64,000 bases of DNA from Verrucomicrobiota bacterium (GTDB lineage: Bacteria; Verrucomicrobiota; Verrucomicrobiia; Chthoniobacterales; Terrimicrobiaceae). The translations under genes were made by a program, and so were the position numbers. Below are positions 8,702 through 17,005 of this stretch, piece after piece (position 1 is the stretch's first letter; each line of letters starts with the position of its first letter). The stretch covers positions 310,001-374,000 of the forward strand of contig JAFKMU010000035.1 of the NCBI GenBank assembly GCA_017305195.1. The letters are read 5' to 3'. The notes beneath the pieces are model-generated. The model did no database searches and was not told where the DNA came from. It saw nothing but the letters and a program-made list of their open reading frames with translations.

Positions 8702-9811
8702 TCAGGCTGCGCTCGCTTTCGTCTTTTGAGAAGGCCTGCGCAAACGGCGTTTCGATGCGGTCGTCTTCTTTTCCAGCTTGTTGCAGATCGTGGGCCCGTC
8801 GCGCCAGATGCTCTTGATGGAGACGGTCTTCGGACACGACGGGAGGCCGGATTCATTGTTCTGCAACTGAGAGATGACCAGATCCATCCCGGCCGCTCCG
8901 ATCTGTTTGGGCTGGCGGTCTACGCCCGCCCAAGGGGCGTCTGCATAGAGCCGATGGAGCGAGGCATAGCCGAGATCGTTGGGCACGCGGTAGCCCAGCT
9001 CCCTGGCCAGATAAAGGGGCTGCTCGGTGTTGCTGACGATGGCGTCCGGCTTCCATTTCTCCAGCCATCGGGCAAAGAGGTCCTTGTCCCACGGCGTATC
9101 CCGGGCGATTCCCGGCACCAGGTACGGCGGGATGTTGCTGTGGGCCGGCGCGTGGTACTGCCAAGTCAGAAATCCCGAGATCCAGCCATGGTTGGTCCGC
9201 TTCTCGTAAATCGCCATGTTGGCAAAGGCGATGCGGCGGTAGCCCAGCTTTTTCAAGGAATGCAGGGCAAGCTGCATTCCGTCGATATAGTTATGCGTCG
9301 CCCGGTGAAGCTCCGGTTTGAGAACGGTCAGGCCCAGCGTGGCGCAGGCAAAATGCGGCCAGTTCAGCGAGACGTGCCCGACCCCGCGCGGCAAAGGAGC
9401 CAGGAGGACGCCGCGAATGCCCCGGGCATAGAGAATCTTGCTAAGCCGTGCTCCGCTTAATCCCGGCTGCTTGGCCCAGAAGGTCTCCACCTCATAGCCG
9501 AATTGACTGGCCCGGTCGCAGGCGCCGCTGAAGTAATCCGATTCATTAAGGTTCTTTTTCCATCCCTCCGGGCTGTCCCAAAAGGTCAGGTAGGCGATCT
9601 TTTCCACGCTGCGCGATTTTCGCACGGTGCGGAGCTGGTTCATCAGCGCGGAGACCACGGGATCGCGCTGGTAGCCGCATTCCTGCGCCAGCTCGATGAC
9701 CTTGTCCCGGACCTCGGCCGAGATCCGGGGGTGATTCCGCAAGGCGAGGGAGACGGTGGTACGCGACACGCCTGCGATCTTGGCGAGTTCTCGGATCGTG
9801 GGGGAGGACAT
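8702..9811 (-). CDS. LacI family transcriptional regulator (locus 1)
   Basis: 369 residues. The N-terminal helix-turn-helix (residues 5-25, TIRELAKIAGVSRTTVSLAL) is typical of LacI/GalR proteins, followed by a periplasmic-binding-protein-like effector domain and a basic C-terminal tail rich in Lys and Arg. It is paralogous along its length to the regulator at 34180. The positions equivalent to E. coli LacI Tyr17-Gln18 are Arg-Thr here. It sits within locus 1 between the GH130 operon and the GH50-like gene, and most likely binds the GTTGACTGTCAAC-like sites there in response to a sugar released by the pathway. No copy of that site is seen upstream of its own start. Confidence 0.92.
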   Translation of the reverse strand: MSSPTIRELAKIAGVSRTTVSLALRNHPRISAEVRDKVIELAQECGYQRDPVVSALMNQLRTVRKSRSVEKIAYLTFWDSPEGWKKNLNESDYFSGACDRASQFGYEVETFWAKQPGLSGARLSKILYARGIRGVLLAPLPRGVGHVSLNWPHFACATLGLTVLKPELHRATHNYIDGMQLALHSLKKLGYRRIAFANMAIYEKRTNHGWISGFLTWQYHAPAHSNIPPYLVPGIARDTPWDKDLFARWLEKWKPDAIVSNTEQPLYLARELGYRVPNDLGYASLHRLYADAPWAGVDRQPKQIGAAGMDLVISQLQNNESGLPSCPKTVSIKSIWRDGPTICNKLEKKTTASKRRLRRPSQKTKASAA

Positions 9812-9927
9812 GCAAACGGGGGGACGGCGATGGCGCTCTCAAGAGCAGATGTCAGAAGGCGCGGTTAAATCAATCTCAAACTCGGCCGCCCGCGCGCCTT
9901 CCTTAACTATTTGATAGGCGAAACCCT

Positions 9928-12141
9928 TCAATTGAGCTTGGCCCGTCCCCAGCCGCCGCGATCGCTGGAGTTGCGGGATGATCCATTCCACATCAGCTGG
10001 CGTCTCCGGGTGAGACCGTCCTCGCTGTCATCGACCGCGATATCGAGCAGGATCTCCGAACCCTTTACGGGCACGATATCCAGCGCCTTCCAGGGAATTG
10101 CCGCCTCGATGGTATATCCCTTGGCGGTCACATTCCGGGTCGCGGCGATCCGTGTGCCCTCGGGCTGTACGCCCATCCGGGCAAAGTAGGCGGAAGGTTC
10201 AGCCCCCGCGCCGAGCAGGATCTGCCGGTCGCTGAAGCGGAGCTCGCCCGCCTCCTCGGGCTCCTCGTGTCCGACGAAAAGCTCGACGCCATCGCCCATC
10301 CAAAGGCTGCCGGCCTTGCGGTCATTCTGCCCGGGGGTGCGATCGTTGACGTCTGCCAGCAGATAAAGGTACGTCTCATCCCAGGAGAAGCGGCAGGTAG
10401 CGGAGAATGTCTCGTCCACGGTTCCGAAGGAGATGTTCTTCGCGGTGAGCGTCTCCGGAGGGATGCCGGGCCAGTCGCTCGACGCGCCCTCGATCTGAAG
10501 CACCTTGGTGGCCCGGGCCACGGCCATCACCTTTCTTCCTGCCCCCGCTCGCCCTGCGAATCGCGGGTCGTCAAATTGATAAGGCGGGCGCTTGGCAAAC
10601 ATGATTTCGTAGATCTCCGAGTTCGTGATCCTGGCCTCATTCACAAACGGCAGGTAGGGGCGGTCCGTCACATCGACCAGCCCGATGTTTCCGCCCTCTC
10701 CACGGAACCCCTCGAACCATCGCCCGGTGAGCGCCTGATCGACATAGGAAAACCACTGGCTGCCGATGACAAAGGGCAGCGCCGCCACCGTTTCGACATA
10801 ATTGCGATATGCCAGGCCGCGTTCTTTTTGATTCGAGACCTCCTTGCCTCCGGCGAGACCCTGGTCCGTGCAGGTGTAATGCCATTCGCTCAGGAGCATC
10901 GGTCGCTCCGGGCTCCAGCGATGAATGCGCTGGAGGAAGGCGGTCTCCACGGCGTAGGCATAGTAGTTGACGCTGATGACGTCGACATACTTCGCCGCCG
11001 TGCGGACGAGGGTTTCGTTATTAGCCGTCCCGGGCTGCCACCGGCTGCCGAGCAGGAGATGATTCTGGTCGTATTTCTTAAACAGCGTGGAAACCAGACG
11101 GTAATAGGTATCCACGAAAAGGGCGTAGAACTCTTTCATGTCGTCCGCTGCGGCCTGGGTGGAGACCTCCAGCGGGAGGTCGGGCATCACGTCAAAGGAG
11201 GCGATCGGCGTCCGTGGCTGCCACGCGGCGGCGAATCGGGAGGTATCGTCGCCGTACCTGGCGCGCAGCAGCTCGACGAGGCGCTGCTTCGAGGCGCTTT
11301 TGCCATCGAGGCCCGGGATCACCTTGGGCAGGTTTTCAAACAACTGCTCGTTCCCCAGGAAATACCCGATGATCAAGGGATCGTCGGCACGCCCCGGGAG
11401 ATGCTTGGCAAAAGCCTCCTCCAGCACTCTCGCCGAGGTCGCATCGAAGGGATCAAACAAGCGGTCGATTCCCTTGACGGGGGGCAGTCCCGGGAGATGC
11501 TCGGTCGGCAGCATCAGCGCGTAGGGGAAGGAGGCTTGCTTCATCGCCTCGGTCGGCTTGGTCCATGCCCCGCCGCTGTTGAAGCCCCAGGAGCGCAGCC
11601 TCCGCACGACTTGCGCCGACCACTCCTCCTGGTCAAAGGGTTTGCCAAACTTTCGGACCCAGTTGACCAGATAGTATGACAACGCCCCCGGGCTCCCCGG
11701 TCGCCAGGCGGAGGCAAATTCATCACCGGGCTTCGGCACAAACTCAAACTCCTGCTCGCGCCCTTTGACCAAGGTGTAATCATCCAGCGGGGTGAGGGTG
11801 CAGACCCCGAGCTGGAAAAAGGCATTGCCCTCGGGAGTCACAAACATCCAGCGGCCCGCCGCGTTTTCGACATGGAAATATCCCGTCTTGCGCAGGTTGA
11901 GCGACTGCTGGCTCCCTGATAACCCGCCGTACTGGTCCAGGGAGCCATTGGCCGGGTGCGTGGGCTCGGCGGCTTCCTTCGCGGCGTCGGCGCGCAGTTC
12001 CTCCTCTGAGTGGATTTTCCCGGGGTATTTTACGCGATTGTTCTGTCCGAAGCGGTCCACCAGCGGCGTGGACGTCGGATCAGCCATCACGACGGAAAGG
12101 CCGAGGAGTGGGAGGAGTGCCGTCAGGCCGTGGCGAGTCAT
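9928..12141 (-). CDS. GH50/agarase-like glycoside hydrolase with C-terminal CBM9-like domain
   Basis: About 737 residues, secreted: a hydrophobic signal peptide follows the ATG at 12141, preferred over the upstream start at 12201, which would read through the operator. The middle part has the GH-A clan look of agarase-like GH50 enzymes: VTPEGNAFFQLGV near the N-terminus, FLGNEQ as the likely acid/base region and LLSEWHY as the likely nucleophile region. The last roughly 170 residues are a CBM9/DOMON-like sugar-binding domain with WDETYLYLLADV and DGVELFVG. The paralogue at 18115 carries an extra N-terminal domain that locus 1 encodes separately at 14161. Hydrolase class is well supported; the polysaccharide is unknown. 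Confidence 0.82.
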   Translation of the reverse strand: MTRHGLTALLPLLGLSVVMADPTSTPLVDRFGQNNRVKYPGKIHSEEELRADAAKEAAEPTHPANGSLDQYGGLSGSQQSLNLRKTGYFHVENAAGRWMFVTPEGNAFFQLGVCTLTPLDDYTLVKGREQEFEFVPKPGDEFASAWRPGSPGALSYYLVNWVRKFGKPFDQEEWSAQVVRRLRSWGFNSGGAWTKPTEAMKQASFPYALMLPTEHLPGLPPVKGIDRLFDPFDATSARVLEEAFAKHLPGRADDPLIIGYFLGNEQLFENLPKVIPGLDGKSASKQRLVELLRARYGDDTSRFAAAWQPRTPIASFDVMPDLPLEVSTQAAADDMKEFYALFVDTYYRLVSTLFKKYDQNHLLLGSRWQPGTANNETLVRTAAKYVDVISVNYYAYAVETAFLQRIHRWSPERPMLLSEWHYTCTDQGLAGGKEVSNQKERGLAYRNYVETVAALPFVIGSQWFSYVDQALTGRWFEGFRGEGGNIGLVDVTDRPYLPFVNEARITNSEIYEIMFAKRPPYQFDDPRFAGRAGAGRKVMAVARATKVLQIEGASSDWPGIPPETLTAKNISFGTVDETFSATCRFSWDETYLYLLADVNDRTPGQNDRKAGSLWMGDGVELFVGHEEPEEAGELRFSDRQILLGAGAEPSAYFARMGVQPEGTRIAATRNVTAKGYTIEAAIPWKALDIVPVKGSEILLDIAVDDSEDGLTRRRQLMWNGSSRNSSDRGGWGRAKLN

Positions 12142-12189
12142 AGTCGCGGCATTATGAACCGTCGGCATCCTAACCCAACGGGCGCAAAG

Positions 12190-12202
12190 ATTGACAGTCA
12201 AA
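12190..12202 (-). promoter_or_regulatory. Putative LacI-type operator (locus 1), GH50-like promoter
   Basis: Minus-strand reading TTTGACTGTCAAT, 11 of 13 bases matching the perfect palindrome at 14065. It lies about 50 bp upstream of the GH50-like start in the divergent region shared with the PEP-CTERM gene. Confidence 0.65.
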
Positions 12203-12232
12203 CCCGCTCACTCCTGCCACCCTCGTTTTCTG

Positions 12233-12245
12233 CGTGACTGTCAAA
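12233..12245 (+). promoter_or_regulatory. Putative LacI-type operator (locus 1), PEP-CTERM promoter
   Basis: Reads CGTGACTGTCAAA, sharing the core TGACTGTCAA with the palindrome at 14065. It sits 35 bp before the PEP-CTERM start and 43 bp from the matching site on the GH50-like side, so one regulator could occupy both sites of this divergent promoter. Confidence 0.6.
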
Positions 12246-12279
12246 CAGCGGGTGCGTTGCGAAACGGTGAGGTCGACGC

Positions 12280-13989
12280 ATGCTCATCGGAAACCTGCAC
12301 ATGTCGTCCATGAATACTTCACATTCCCCCACACCCTCTTCTCGCCGGAGCGTCTCCCTCGGAGCCTTATCGGCTCTCGCGGCCTTCGCCGTCGGCTCAG
12401 CTTCTGCCGCCACATTCTATTGGGACCCTTCCGGCACAGGCACCTACACCGGTAATGGAACATGGGACACCACCACGGCGGAATGGCAGACTGCGGGAAC
12501 GGGAGGCGGTACGCCGACGACCTGGGATAGTGCCAATACCGCCGGCTTTGTGCGCGGGACCAGCGGCACGGTGACCGTGGATGGAGCAGGCGTCACGGCG
12601 TCCGCGATTTCGGTCGGGCCTTCGCTCGCGGGTACCACCGGAGCTGCAAACTATACTTTTCAGACCGGGCCGCTCACTCTTTCCTCGACCTCTACAGCGA
12701 TCAGCGTCGCGAATGGGTCGTCTGCGACGTTCAATAATGCGCTGAACTTCTCCGGCGGATTTCAGAAAATTGTGATCCAATCCGGGGCGAGTTCGATCTC
12801 GATTGCTGGCGGTATCCAGAATACCAGCGCGGGGGCCGACACGTTGATCCTCAGCAGCTACTCGGCAGCCGGGGGCATCGATATCAGTGGAGCCCTGACG
12901 AAGAGCGGCGCGTCCAATGTCATTAACCTCGTGGTCGGAGAAAGCGCCGGGGGGTCTTCCGCCGCGTCGACCTTCAAACTCGGAGGCAACAATACCGGTA
13001 TCACCTCCTCCAGCACGTTGCGAGTTGAGCGTGGCATTCTGGTGCTGAACAATTCCGGCGCACTCGGTGCCGCCACCTCGCTGAGCCTCGGAGGCAACAG
13101 TGCAGGTTCGGCAGATTCGCAGCAACTGCTCATCGGAACGAGCGGAGTCTCCATCGGCACCAGCATTACGCTGAATAGCACGGACACCACGGACACCCGC
13201 ACCATCGGAAGCAGCGTCACCAGCGGGACGGCCACCTTTTCGGGCACGCTGACCATGGCGGGCTCCGGAGTGTCTGTGACCTCGGCGGCGGGAGGCACCA
13301 CGGTCTTCAGCAACCTCGTCACGGATGGCTCGGAGTCTCGTGCGCTGACCAAGATCGGCGCAGGCATCGTCAGCCTGACCCGCGCAGCTGGCAATACCTA
13401 TGACGGCGGCACCACCGTCAGCGCAGGCACCCTGCTGGTCAGCAACAGCTCGGGAAGCGGTACAGGCACGGGCGTGGTGAGCGTGACGGCTGGAACCTTT
13501 GGCGGCACCGGACAGGTCTCCGGAGCGGTGACCATCGGAGATGGCGCAGGCGGAAGCGATGCCTTCATCACCGCCGGGTACAATTCCATCGGCACCTTCA
13601 CCACGTCAAACTCGCTGAGCCTCAACTCGGATGCGACGTTCTCCTTTGAGCTCAACAGCTCGACGGCGACCGCAGACAAGCTCGTGGCCAATGGCGTCGT
13701 GCTGAATGCCTCCAGCGTCTTTTCGTTCTCCGATCTTGGGGCGTCGGTTCTCACCCTGGGTACGGCGTTTACCATCATCGACAACACATCGGCCTCGGCC
13801 ATCTCCGGAGCCTTCTCCAATCTGGCGGAAGGGCAGACCTTCACCGCAGGCTCCAATCAATTCGAAGCCACCTACCTTGGGGGCACCGGCAATGACCTGG
13901 TGCTGACCGTTGTTCCCGAGCCCTCCAGCGCGATTCTCCTGTCATTCGGGCTTTGCGCGGTGATCTTCCTGCGTCGCCGCGTCGGCTAG
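12280..13989 (+). CDS. PEP-CTERM surface protein with autotransporter-type beta repeats
   Basis: 569 residues. N-terminal secretion signal ending near the Ala-rich SASAATFYWD junction, a long Ser/Thr/Gly-rich body of beta-strand repeats (for example LTKIGAGIVSLTRAAG followed by GGTTVSAGTLLV, typical of autotransporter-associated repeats), and a C-terminal sorting signal: VPEPS, a hydrophobic segment and a final RRR cluster. Such proteins are anchored or processed by an exosortase, none of which is in this window. The ATG at 12280 has GAGG seven to eight bases upstream; ATGs at 12301 and 12310 are alternatives. A strong terminator follows. Likely a surface or exopolysaccharide-associated glycan-capture protein; that role is inference. 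Confidence 0.85.
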   Translation: MLIGNLHMSSMNTSHSPTPSSRRSVSLGALSALAAFAVGSASAATFYWDPSGTGTYTGNGTWDTTTAEWQTAGTGGGTPTTWDSANTAGFVRGTSGTVTVDGAGVTASAISVGPSLAGTTGAANYTFQTGPLTLSSTSTAISVANGSSATFNNALNFSGGFQKIVIQSGASSISIAGGIQNTSAGADTLILSSYSAAGGIDISGALTKSGASNVINLVVGESAGGSSAASTFKLGGNNTGITSSSTLRVERGILVLNNSGALGAATSLSLGGNSAGSADSQQLLIGTSGVSIGTSITLNSTDTTDTRTIGSSVTSGTATFSGTLTMAGSGVSVTSAAGGTTVFSNLVTDGSESRALTKIGAGIVSLTRAAGNTYDGGTTVSAGTLLVSNSSGSGTGTGVVSVTAGTFGGTGQVSGAVTIGDGAGGSDAFITAGYNSIGTFTTSNSLSLNSDATFSFELNSSTATADKLVANGVVLNASSVFSFSDLGASVLTLGTAFTIIDNTSASAISGAFSNLAEGQTFTAGSNQFEATYLGGTGNDLVLTVVPEPSSAILLSFGLCAVIFLRRRVG

Positions 13990-14011
13990 GATTTCCCGGT
14001 TACCTCACCAG

Positions 14012-14049
14012 GGCGGCTCTCTCGATTGGGAGAGCCGCCTTTTCTTTTT
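14012..14049 (+). terminator. Rho-independent terminator after the PEP-CTERM gene
   Basis: Perfect 10-bp stem GGCGGCTCTC/GAGAGCCGCC with an 8-base loop, followed directly by TTTTCTTTTT. It separates the PEP-CTERM gene from the next unit, which has its own operator. Confidence 0.92.
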
Positions 14050-14064
14050 CCAAAAAGGGCGCTT

Positions 14065-14077
14065 GTTGACTGTCAAC
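14065..14077 (+). promoter_or_regulatory. Perfect palindromic operator GTTGACTGTCAAC (locus 1)
   Basis: 13-bp palindrome around a central T, located just after the terminator and about 84 bp before the small-domain gene at 14161. It is the best copy of the sites seen at 8640, 12190 and 12233 and is taken as the consensus of the locus 1 LacI-type regulator. Confidence 0.7.
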
Positions 14078-14160
14078 TTTGGACCGCCTTGTTTCAGGCG
14101 TCGAGCCGGGGCACCGTTGGCACGTGCGGATGCGAAATGCAAAGCACGTTCCCTCACCTC

Positions 14161-14802
14161 ATGAATCGTCTCGCCACCCATATTCTCGCGTTTCTTGCCG
14201 CCATATCCTTCGTGCAGGCTCAGACCCCCAGCCTGGAATTGTCAGCCACGGAAAAGGGAATAGCGATCAAGGGCGAAGCGGGATCGTTTCTCTTCGTCCC
14301 GGCAACGCTCCGACTTTCGGAAAAGGACTTTGAAGGCGAAAAGCCCGTTCTGGAACTCGCCGGAGACAATACTTTGGTCGCGAAGTTCCCGAGCGGCGCG
14401 GAGGTTAGGATGCAGGTTTCGCCCGAGGATCACACGGTCGAGGCTTCGTTCTCGGGAGTGCCCGCAGGAGCGTGGGGCTTCATTTTCCAGATGCAGATCC
14501 CCTTGGATTTCTCGCGCGGAGGCAGGTTCTCCCTGGGATCGGCCGAGTTGCAGGATTTTCCCGCAGACTTCTCCAAGCAGTTGCTGGATCAAAAGACCGC
14601 GAAACAGTTCACCCTCGTTAATCCCAGCGGCGGAGGCATGACCCTCGTCGCGACCCAGAACTTTATGCAGGTGCAGGACAATCGGGCCTTCCAGTGGCCG
14701 ATCTTCATGTACATCTACACGATCGTCTTTTCCTCCAATCCGGGAAGTTCTTCGTTCCGGATTCATTTTGAACCCATCGACTCTGCGGCCGGCACCCATT
14801 AG
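14161..14802 (+). CDS. Secreted protein of an unrecognised ~200-residue domain family
   Basis: 213 residues with a signal peptide (MNRLATHILAFLAAI, cleavage near VQA/Q). I do not recognise a named family. The mature part is the same domain as residues about 22-225 of the GH50-like protein at 18115 and, more distantly, the whole mature protein at 22980. Shared landmarks are an early GEKP segment, FSGVPA, RFSLGSAELQDFP and VQDNRAFQWPIFMYI. The pattern of alternating hydrophobic residues suggests a beta-sandwich, possibly glycan binding. Upstream in-frame starts exist (14026, 14137), but only 14161 gives a clean signal peptide and leaves the palindrome outside the gene. It is probably co-transcribed with the GH26-like lipoprotein 29 bp downstream. 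Confidence 0.8.
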   Translation: MNRLATHILAFLAAISFVQAQTPSLELSATEKGIAIKGEAGSFLFVPATLRLSEKDFEGEKPVLELAGDNTLVAKFPSGAEVRMQVSPEDHTVEASFSGVPAGAWGFIFQMQIPLDFSRGGRFSLGSAELQDFPADFSKQLLDQKTAKQFTLVNPSGGGMTLVATQNFMQVQDNRAFQWPIFMYIYTIVFSSNPGSSSFRIHFEPIDSAAGTH

Positions 14803-14831
14803 CAGGACCGTCTCCCTTTTCCCTCTTTCTT

Positions 14832-16130
14832 ATGCGTCTATTGACTAAAACCCTTGTCCTTTCCTGCGCTCTCGCTCTGGCCTCTTGTGAGGTGAAGGTA
14901 AAGAATGTCCCCCCTCCGGTTCCTTCACCGTCTCCCGCTGCGAATTCCTCGCCGTCGCCGACACCTTCCGCAAGCCCCGTCGCCACCCCGGTTGCGACTC
15001 CAACGCTGACCCCGGCGGTAACAACCGTCCAGCCATTGCAAAACGTGCCGAACGACAATGCCAAGGCCCCGCACATCGCGGTTTTCAAGGGAAGCGTTGA
15101 CGGCGTGAAAAAGCCTTACGGCGCGCAGAACAATGCCGCCTATGCCGCCTGGCTGAACCGCAATGTCGTGTGGGCGGAGGACACGCAGCCGGGCGCCACC
15201 TGGGACAATATGACCGGTCAGGCATGGCAACTCGCCCCCTGGTCAAACTGGAAGAAGGTCGTCCCCGGGCGTCGGCTCATTCTCAATATCTGCATCATCC
15301 CCGGCCCATGGGATGGAAGCGGTCCGAAAACTGGAAAGAATGCCGGCATACCTGTCAGCCTGGAGGACGGTGCCGCGGGCAAGTATAACGAGTATTACCA
15401 GAAACTCGCCGAGAACCTCGTCAAATACGGCCTGGAGGACTCGATTCTCCGCCTGGGCTGTGAGTTCAACGGCGGGTGGTTTGCCTGGAGGGCGCAGTCG
15501 GATGCGAAAGCCAAGGCCTTTGCCGGATACTTCCGCGAGATCGTCAAAACCATGCGCGCGGTTCCGGGCGCCGAGGGTCTGATGTTCGATTGGAACGTCG
15601 GCCTGGGCTGGTGCTCCTTTGACCCTGAGAATGCCTGGCCGGGCGATGAGTACGTCGACTTCGTGGGCGTTGACACTTACGACGATTGCTATGCGCCGAA
15701 CACCTATCCCTTCGCGAAGAATGCCTCGGAGGCGGAGAAGGACCGGATTCGTAAAAAGGTGTGGGACGACCACATCCTCGGCGGAAAATTTGGCCTCACC
15801 TACTGGAGGGATTTCGCCCGGAAGCACGGCAAGCCCCTGTCCTTGCCCGAGTGGGGGGTGAACAACAAGCCGGACGGCCACGGCGGCGGCGACAACCCGT
15901 ACTTCATCGAGCAGATGTATGAGTTTATCAACGATCCGCAGAACAACGTCGGCTATCACAGCTACTTCGACTACCAGGCGGGAGACGGGCATCATCAGCT
16001 TTCGCCCACCCGGGACGGCAAGATCGTCACGGAGTTTCCGCGATCCGCTGAGAAGTTCCAGAAGCTCTTCAGCCTGCCGCCGCCCCCTGGTCAGGCGGGC
16101 GCACCGGCGCAGCCGCTTCCGGTTGACTGA
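14832..16130 (+). CDS. GH26-like endo-beta-mannanase lipoprotein
   Basis: 432 residues. Signal peptide with lipobox LASC (Cys about residue 19), then a Pro/Ser/Thr-rich linker to about residue 75, then a GH-A clan catalytic domain. The acid/base region reads CEFNGGWFAW, close to the HEMNG-W-FW pattern of GH26 but with Cys in place of His; the likely nucleophile region is LPEWGV. NPYFIEQMYEFI and the closing SYFDYQAGDGHHQLSP are shared with the paralogue at 32982, which lacks the lipobox and linker. It should be anchored to a membrane and act on polysaccharide outside the cytoplasm. GH26-type mannanase is the best reading; activity is inferred. Confidence 0.78.
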   Translation: MRLLTKTLVLSCALALASCEVKVKNVPPPVPSPSPAANSSPSPTPSASPVATPVATPTLTPAVTTVQPLQNVPNDNAKAPHIAVFKGSVDGVKKPYGAQNNAAYAAWLNRNVVWAEDTQPGATWDNMTGQAWQLAPWSNWKKVVPGRRLILNICIIPGPWDGSGPKTGKNAGIPVSLEDGAAGKYNEYYQKLAENLVKYGLEDSILRLGCEFNGGWFAWRAQSDAKAKAFAGYFREIVKTMRAVPGAEGLMFDWNVGLGWCSFDPENAWPGDEYVDFVGVDTYDDCYAPNTYPFAKNASEAEKDRIRKKVWDDHILGGKFGLTYWRDFARKHGKPLSLPEWGVNNKPDGHGGGDNPYFIEQMYEFINDPQNNVGYHSYFDYQAGDGHHQLSPTRDGKIVTEFPRSAEKFQKLFSLPPPPGQAGAPAQPLPVD

Positions 16131-16265
16131 TCTCCCCGCAATTTGCGAGATGAAACCATCCCAGCTCATGAAGCTTTCCGGGGGGAGGCTCGAAAAACAG
16201 GCGCACGACCGCCGATGTGGCGGTCCCTTCAAAGATGCGCTAAAACGAGATCGGTCATCCCCGTT

Positions 16266-16769
16266 ATGAACATGTTTCCTCGTCTCATTTTGTCTCTATT
16301 CCTCGCTGGCGGTTCGCTCAGTGCCGGGCCGCTAAAAAACACCGACTTCTCGCAGGGAACGGAAGGATGGAAGCTGGAGGCTGCCCCGGGAGTCAATGGC
16401 CAGGTCAAGGTGCTGCCCAAGGAATACGAGGATAAGAATGTCCTCGTGCTCGCGTTTGGGCAGGGAGATCTGAAACCCTGGGGAGCGTGGCTTTCCTCGG
16501 AGAATCTCGTGGTTGAGCCTGGAAAGAACTACGTGCTGCGGTTTTTCGCCCGGCTGGAAGGGCAGGCTAAAGCCAGGAAGATCTGCTTCGTGGAAGGTGA
16601 GAAGGAAACTCGCGCCATTGACCGGCAGCCCTTCACTCCCGATCTGGAGTGGCAGGAATACGTCTTTTCATTTACTCCCACCCAAAAAGCCCTCCATATC
16701 ACCATCGGTGACATCGGCTGGCCCGATTCGACCTTGTATATCGCCGGGCTGACATTCGAGCAGGAATAG
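16266..16769 (+). CDS. Small secreted carbohydrate-binding protein (CBM4/9-like)
   Basis: 167 residues starting at ATG 16266, chosen because a signal peptide follows directly (cleavage near LSA/GP). The mature protein has the layout of family 4/9-type carbohydrate-binding modules: an N-terminal NTDFSQGTEGWKLE motif, a V-PGKNYVLRFFAR strand and a closing ITIGDIGWPDSTLYIAGLTF. It has no catalytic domain. It follows the GH26-like gene by 135 bp and probably helps hold the substrate. Confidence 0.72.
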   Translation: MNMFPRLILSLFLAGGSLSAGPLKNTDFSQGTEGWKLEAAPGVNGQVKVLPKEYEDKNVLVLAFGQGDLKPWGAWLSSENLVVEPGKNYVLRFFARLEGQAKARKICFVEGEKETRAIDRQPFTPDLEWQEYVFSFTPTQKALHITIGDIGWPDSTLYIAGLTFEQE

Positions 16770-16923
16770 ATTGGCTCTGCTTGATGTAATCAACATTGCT
16801 CCACGGGAGAGGGGCTTGTTTCCGATCTTTCTGATGTTGATAGTGACATTGACCGGACTCGCTAATTGGTGCCAGGGTCCACCGAGGTCCGATGAGCATC
16901 GATGATATCCTTCTGAACGTGCC

Positions 16924-16962
16924 CTCCGGCCAACGCTGCAACGAAAAGAGACTTGGCCGGAG
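16924..16962. terminator. 10-bp inverted repeat between convergent genes, possible bidirectional terminator
   Basis: CTCCGGCCAA and TTGGCCGGAG form a perfect 10-bp stem with a 19-base loop between the convergent ends of the carbohydrate-binding gene (16769) and the SGNH hydrolase gene (17006). There is no T-run on either side, so the terminator call is tentative. Confidence 0.4.
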
Positions 16963-17005
16963 ACACAACGATGCCCAGCGAAAATGGACGCCTTTAATGA
17001 GCTAG

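Noticed and set aside
10267-11679. 470-codon plus-strand frame within the GH50-like gene
   Set aside because: The minus strand carries recognisable catalytic motifs and a paralogue; this frame has none.
12280-13989. Repetitive Gly/Ser/Thr sequence considered as a DNA tandem repeat
   Set aside because: The repetition is at protein level, typical of autotransporter-type beta repeats; no exact DNA repeat unit was seen.
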